Shown: positions 42,292 to 47,998 of the stretch, piece after piece
Layout: every line of letters starts with the position of its first letter
Position numbering within the stretch: position 1 is the first letter of the stretch
Notes under the pieces: generated by a model
Database searches by the model: none
Seen by the model: only the letters and a program-made list of their open reading frames with translations
What the model was told of the DNA's origin: nothing
Program-made: the position numbers and the translations under genes
NCBI GenBank assembly: GCA_022925895.1
Contig: JAKSYS010000495.1
Coordinates: forward strand, 1 to 47,998
DNA: 47,998 nt
Source: Fragilaria crotonensis
Lineage: Eukaryota; Bacillariophyta; Fragilariophyceae; Fragilariales; Fragilariaceae
Reading direction: 5' to 3'

Positions 42292-45200
42292 TCAGGAGGG
42301 ATTCAAGAAGACTGTCTTGTGCTTATTTGCCTCCTCTGTCGAGAACTTCTTGCGAGCCAAGAAACCTTCCGTCAAATGTCTTTGGTCGACGAATTCTTCA
42401 GACAATTTGTAATGTGATTGGATTTGAGAAACCTTGGCGGCGGCTCCCCAATACGAGTAAAGCTCGACCGCTCGTTCAAAGTATAGCTTGGCGCCATCTG
42501 GGTCGCCCCTATGCAACACGAATAACCCAGCTCGTTCATTCGCGATAGCAGCGTCGTGAAGAATACCGCTTCGAGAGGCAGTGGCGATCGCCTTGCGATA
42601 CAGGCTCATGACTTCGTTGATATCTTTGCTAGGATGGAGTGTTGCGCTTTCAGCAACACACAACTGAAACAAGTGGTAAACGTTGACGTTCTTGGCTTTC
42701 AGCATCGCACTCATCACGGCCATCAGCCTATTGGCATCTCGGACGAGAACGTTTTGCCGCCGTAGTGGAGCGTTCCTAGCCAACGCTAATTTTGTCAGAG
42801 CCATGTAGCCATACTGAGCGCAGGCTGAGAAGTGACTTGTTGTTCAAGCCCGAGTCTGCCAGAAGCCTCCCATTTCTTCTGCAAGCTCAAAGTCCCCAAA
42901 GTGGTACCCCAGAATCATCCGCATTGTCCACATTGCTCGAAGTGTCGCCAACTGATTCGTCACCGTAAGCTCGTTGGTTGCTACCTCCTGGTCCATTGCT
43001 CGGCCAGTAAGAGTCACAGGAGAAGATGCGTAGTCACCCATGAAGCACAGGATGGATTGCCAATGAATCCGCAATAACCAGAGCGACAGTCTGCGGTTGT
43101 AAGACGACAATTGTTCGACAAACTTCTGTGCGTCATCTTCTATTGATGCCAAAGGAAGACCAACGATGACATAGATGGCGACGTAATTGGCGACACACTC
43201 GTGCGCAACATCGATGTCGCCAGAATTCATCCCTGTCTTGTACGCGCTGATCATGGGATCCAAACACTGTTGCAACGGATTTTTGAGGTGATGAATGAAG
43301 ATGAGGTAGAGTAACAGTGGACGGGCTGCGTGATTCTCATGTTTCTCGACCATAGACAGTGCCAAATCGCCGTATCGAGTTGCGGCATTGCAGTCAAGCG
43401 AATCGCCACATAACGCACCAAGACCGGCGAAAGCATGGGCCGACGCCCACGTCTGCCCATGACGACAAGTGTTTCAGAATACGAAGGCACAGAAAAACAG
43501 CCAGCTCCTTTTGTCCAGTCAACCAAGCCAGCCTTGTAGTCTTCGACATCATTCGCATAGCAGCAATTGTCTTTGCATTTTCCATCTGGGGAAGTTGCAA
43601 TATTTGATCGTTTGTAATGCCTTTCAACATCCGTCGGACAGATGCAAGTTCTACGTACACTTGCAGCTTGTTGGGCTTTCTACGCATCGGCTCACCAAGT
43701 AGCTCGAGGGTCTTTATACCCAAATTCACAGCTTCCATCACATTCCCTTGAGCGGTGAACGATTCGAATTGTGAGAAGTATGCTGGTATCTTCTCCTCCA
43801 GACTTCTTGCGTTTTGTAAAACCTGTCGAATCAACTCCTCGCAGGTTCCAAATCGTCCAAGGATGCATTCAATATCTGCCAACTGGATGCAGACTTGCAT
43901 TGACAAGTCATAGTGGACTTTCCAACGAGAATCACTGTCGCCCATTAAGTTAAGCGAGGCCACAAGGAATTCACTTGCAGGGACTAGTGCTGATTTTTCA
44001 CTCGCGAGCTCGGCAGCTCTCTTGTTGAGCAAGATTAAATCCATTTTGTCGCTATCATCAGAGATTAAGCCAACAGCACGATTGAGGTGTTCTGCTGCCA
44101 AGAATAGAGTCCATTCTTTGTCAGACGACTCAGCCAACTGCTTCAGAACCTTCCCAACTTTCAAATGAAACGCAGGACGCCTCGATGAGGTCAGGTAATA
44201 ACTCGTATGCCGCCTGCTGGACCTTATCGTGAGCCCATTTGAAGGAATCGATCTCGTTCATCTCAATTAGCCGTTCCTTCACCGCGCCTCGCAAACAGAA
44301 CTTGGTCTCAGCAAACGTCATTTCTACAATTGCAGCTATGACATCCAATTCACAGTGCGCTCCTAAGCAAGCGCCGACACGCAGTGCATTCTGGGCCGTC
44401 TCGGGTAAAGCGCGAAGTTTGGCAGTAATGAGTTCCGCAACATTCTCTGCAACGTAAGTTTCACTTCGAATTTTGGTCACGTCGAATTCGAATTGATTCG
44501 AAGCGTAGTTTAGCCATAAATACTGTTCATGGGCCAACATCCGGAGGAATTCAATCAAAGTACGGATTGCCGTGCGTTTTCTCGAACACGACTTCTGACA
44601 ATTCAGCTGACTTCGAAAGATCGTTCGCTGTCAGAGTGACGTCTGCTATCATGTGATGAAGATCCGGTTGCTTCAATTTCCAATAGGCAATGTCGTTACA
44701 TTGCCATACCTCTTCAGGGAGCTCAAAGTTCTCCTTAGACGAGGGTGCAAGACTTCGTCATCACGATAGCATCCGATGATGATCAGCCCGTGACATTTGG
44801 TGTCTCGGGATAGATACTGTAAAAGGCAAGGACGGATCATCCGCCCATTGCAAGCCTCTCAAACACAAAACAACAGGCTTTGTCGGTGTGCATATAGCTC
44901 GAAGGAACGAACGAAATGAGTGTCTGATGCGGTCGATAGAGTGACTTGGTACAACGATGTTTGAGGGAACAAGCCTAGCCATTCCAGGAACAATTGAAGA
45001 AATGCGGCCCTTGGTATCAACTGTTTCTGTCATGCTCTGATGCGACACAAGTGACTTCCCAAACCGAGAAATTGAGTCAACAGATGTTGACTGACTTGAC
45101 ATAAAGGATTTCTCGCACCGCGAAAGTGGGTCACGCGATATCTTCCGCTTCGTCTCCTGTTCAGTTATGACTGGAGGGCAAGTGCCTCGCCTCATCGATG

Positions 45201-45752
45201 GCGCGGACGTCGCCTTCAGACTTAGTGATATCGCCCGTCGTGCCAGAGATGAAGGTTTTTCTCGCGTAAACGAAGCATCAGTCATCAGGTCATCAGGATT
45301 CGAGGCGGCGTCGCCAGTCTCCGGCATGCGGCTCAATTTGCGAGAGAGAGCCTCAATTTCAGGGTCCTCTTCCGAAAGAAATGATTCTTGAATCTTGGCA
45401 AGCTCTCCCCCTTCCTTCTCGGCCATCAGATCCGACAACTTAGTAAATGCTTGCGAAAAGGCGCAGTAGGGCTCTGGAGAGTTGATCGAATTTCCTTCGA
45501 CGTAGACGGGAGAAACTTTCTTTCGAAGAAACGGCAGAGGGCTGTTTTTCCAGTTCCAGTTGATCCGTGCACGAGAACAACTTGGGTGGAAAGAGCAAGC
45601 CCTTGGTCGCTGGACACTGAATTGTAGATACTCACAAGCTGCTCCATCTCATGATGACGCCCATACAGGGTTTTTAGCATGGAGAAATCTGGTTCCAGAT
45701 TCATCCCCGCCGAAGACGAGGAGTTATCGCCCAAAAACTGCAGTCGCTTCAT
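42292..45752 (-). pseudogene. AAA/STAND-type ATPase with TPR-like tail, multiply frameshifted
   Basis: Relic of a large (~1100-residue) predicted ATPase of the type fused to kinases or cyclases in bacteria, fungi and protists. N-terminus LKTLYGRHHEMEQLVSIYNS, Walker A GSTGTGKTALCRFFER, Walker B-like VVLCLRGLQWADDPSL, sensor region LIIIGCYRDDEV, helical bundle LRALPETAQNALRVGACLGA and WAHDKVQQAAYELLPDL, then TPR-like helices (LFLAAEHLNRAVGLI to RAVELYSYWGAAAKV). Frame changes occur near 45,515, 44,815, 44,720, 44,610, 44,575, 44,160 and 43,445, and there is an in-frame TGA at 42,844-42,846 with the same frame continuing on both sides. The stop argues for real decay. No kinase, cyclase or receiver domain remains attached. 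Signalling role in the ancestor is inference. Confidence 0.78.
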
Positions 45753-46861
45753 GACCGGTAGACTGATCCGGAAACGAGTAGGAGATGCAAGAACAACTGC
45801 TAACCAGATTCAATAGGCTTCCGTAGATGTTTCTATCATCAGTTGTCGAATGGAGCACCTTGCGTCCTATAGATATCTGAAACGATTTGTCATACACTGT
45901 ACGGTAGTGAATACGTAATACTGAGTACAGTAGTACGGAGTACACGTATGAAGTACATACAGTACTCGAATGCGGGGTCGTACAGTATGCATATGAGATA
46001 TGATATCAGTGCTCATGTGCGCATAAATAAATTCTGAATTGTATGTACAACATCTGTATGTACTTGTAATCATTTATAATTTATAATTTATCACATTCAT
46101 TAAATCGACAGTCGACGCTGTACTTGGAGTACACATATACATATATATTATACACTCGGAGTACTATCCAAATGTACGGCGGTCCGCCAAACACACATAG
46201 TAGTACAATCAATTAATCCAATAAGCATAGATGGGGGGGGGGCCGGACATTCGCAGGCAGCCATGTTCACATCGAGCGTCAACTCTGTGATACGAGATAT
46301 CCAAGACTACTTTAGTAGTGTACTTTTATTTTCTACCTGAGCAAGCCAGTCACGCCCCATATTTAGTGCCATACGCATACATGAAATATGGACTATGGAT
46401 GTCACAAAGACAAACGACATAGGTTTTTCACCTTTCTGTAAGTCGATACTTGAAACTTGAAGTATAATTATTCCACGAGGTCATTCGAAAACCGACGTCA
46501 GCGTCATGCTTCGTCCTGACAGTATTCGTGTGTTCGGAACACGAGTTCTTGCCGACGGTAGACTTAAAGTAAGTAGACATTGACCAAGGGACTTGATGGG
46601 AGAGGAAGTGACCCTGATGGCTCATCCAACCTTGGGCAAAGGTGTCTTGAAGAAGTCAACCATATCGTTGAATGATGGTACAAATATGCAGAAAATGTAG
46701 ATGCTAAGAAGTAAATTCCTTTCCTGTTTTGGGATGTGAATTATAAATATAAACTAGTAAGATGAAAAGTGACTTGAGATGTGATTTTTCACACAACAAG
46801 AAGTGTTGTCTTCATCCCACTTGTTCAGTGGTGTTTGAGTTATGTTACTATCAATGTTAAA
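45753..46861. other. Intergenic, AT- and GTAC-rich
   Basis: No gene recognised. Contains GTAC/AGTACT-rich DNA (45,890-46,200), TATAATTTATAATTTAT-like AT repeats (46,070-46,095), and a run of ten G near 46,232-46,242. Confidence 0.4.
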
Positions 46862-47042
46862 AAGAGCCAGCATTGTCAAAGAAATGACAACACTCATGAT
46901 TTGAATAAATAGGGAATTCAGGACAACGAAAAATGAGTGTGGTTGCAGCAAGAGCCAGCGTTGTCAAAGAAATGACAACACTCATGATTTGAATAAATAG
47001 GAATTCAGGACAACACAATCCAAAAATGAGTGTGGTTGCAGC
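46862..47042. repeat. 88-bp tandem direct duplication
   Basis: AGAGCCAGC(A/G)TTGTCAAAG... through ATGAGTGTGGTTGCAGC is present twice in a row (46,862-46,949 and 46,950-47,042). The second copy has a small insertion (CACAATCC) and one base missing. Each unit has an inner GTTGTCA/TGACAAC inverted pair. Confidence 0.9.
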
Positions 47043-47998
47043 ACTGAAAGTTCTGATTCTCAGATGTCATGGAATAGGTCATGGACAAACTAGGAAAACA
47101 AAGGACTGCACACTGCATTACCATATGGCATTCAACCTTACAGCTATTATGAGTGACAGTGCTGTGACGGAGGAGCAACAGTAGATTGCTAACAAGTTCA
47201 CATACTACAACAGTACCATGTTTGTTGTTTGTGTAGCTACAGTACTCAATAGTACCATCAGGTACATTTGTAAACTTTGGGGTTTCTCATGTAGCTTCTA
47301 CAAAGGTCTCAGTACAAAGCATGAACACTTTTTTGTAGTCCCAGCAGTAGTTGCATTCTTGAACATTTATGCTACTACTAGACACATATACCCGCATGAA
47401 CTACAGGAGCAGTATGAGCTTTGAGCTATGGTGAGCTGCATGCTCTTATCATGCTCATGTGTGGAAGTCATGCTGACTCCCAAGTCTTTGCACAACAAAA
47501 GTGTCTGGCTATGAAGGCATCCCAGAATACTTGTGGACGTGAAACAAAGGTGCCTATCACAATCTGGCCTTGGAAGAAAATGAAGGGAACAAAGCTTTTG
47601 ACAGGTGCTCAACAATCAATTCAAAAAGATTTGAAAATTTGTGAGATGAGTCAATGATGCAATTTAGCAAGACTGCTAGAAGAATTGTCCTGTTGCATTG
47701 GATTAACTATTTTGGAAGTTCAAAGAAACACATGGATGTGTAATGGACTTCTAATCCTGAATCCCATTAAAGCAACGGAGCCAGTGCTGGCTGAACAAAG
47801 TTGACTTCCTACTACACTTCTATGCCACCATCACAACAAATTGACTCCTTATATGCCTTAGGTTAGGCTACATAAGTTGTATGATACATCAGGAAGGTCC
47901 GGCAAGAGGTAAGCCACCTTGCTCGAGTTAGATACCGTCTTGCGGACCTCGGACCTCCCCAGCATCCAGAATCCAGGCAAAGAATGACATCGAAAATG
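47043..47998. other. No gene recognised to the window end
   Basis: Plus-strand open frames at 47,218-47,424 (VVAFLNIYATTRHIYPHELQ) and 47,421-47,657 are adjacent and may be pieces of one relic, but no family is recognised. The remainder is non-coding. Confidence 0.3.

Noticed and set aside
1-47998. tRNA, rRNA and snRNA genes
   Set aside because: Scanned by eye for tRNA B-box-like GGTTCGA context and rRNA-like conserved blocks; none was convincing. A covariance-model search would be needed to exclude them.

Overview
The window is nuclear DNA of a eukaryote, most likely a diatom (stramenopile, probably pennate). The signs are short GT-AG introns in otherwise nearly intron-free genes; single-copy eukaryotic housekeeping genes (nicastrin, Nop2, Trm7/FTSJ1, a UBE2G-type E2, a Nup214-like nucleoporin) packed on both strands; a zinc-finger-like protein of a kind I associate with diatoms; and decayed piggyBac, tyrosine-recombinase and hAT-like elements between the gene islands. 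The assignment rests on gene content alone.

Layout. 0-1.1 kb: a sigma-like glutathione S-transferase with a 5'UTR intron and one frameshift. 1.6-4.8 kb: a decayed piggyBac transposon inside 15-bp inverted repeats. 4.9-5.8 kb: short TTA-flanked inverted-repeat sequences. 6.56-6.87 kb: an array built on GTAAGCAAATTT. 7-11.1 kb: gene-poor, with only unrecognised coding-like relics. 11.2-28.1 kb: the main gene island, holding a putative zinc-binding protein (+), a secreted GH18 chitinase-like protein (+), a ~9.3-kb Nup214-like nucleoporin (-), nicastrin (+, divergent from the nucleoporin) and Nop2 (-, convergent with nicastrin). 28.46-36.82 kb: two head-to-tail copies of a ~4.2-kb Crypton-like tyrosine-recombinase element. 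36.95-37.60 kb: a 647-bp non-autonomous hAT-type element with a perfect 8-bp target duplication, filled with 31-bp tandem units. 37.8-41.8 kb: FTSJ1/TRM7 (-), a 21-bp palindromic array, a SET-domain gene (+) and a UBE2G-type ubiquitin-conjugating enzyme (+). 42.3-45.8 kb: a badly broken AAA/STAND-type ATPase with a TPR-like tail (-). 46-48 kb: non-coding, with an 88-bp tandem duplication.

The most unusual objects are (i) the nucleoporin, which combines a propeller-like N-terminus, FG repeats, degenerate EF-hands, RanBP2-type zinc fingers and six copies of a ~45-residue helical module, and which has undergone a recent 1.55-kb internal tandem duplication; (ii) the tandem dimer of the recombinase element, whose shared CTAC junction and repeated TATAAG/CTTATA hairpins look like recombinase sites; and (iii) three unrelated short-motif arrays that share an array-spacer-array layout, one of which is clearly inside a hAT-type element.

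Many conserved genes carry single-base frameshifts (GST, nucleoporin, nicastrin, SET gene), while others of similar length are clean (GH18, Nop2, FTSJ1, UBE2G). Some of this may be assembly error. The ATPase also carries an in-frame stop and looks truly dead. The genes do not form a pathway: this is an ordinary eukaryotic neighbourhood of independent housekeeping genes interrupted by mobile DNA.
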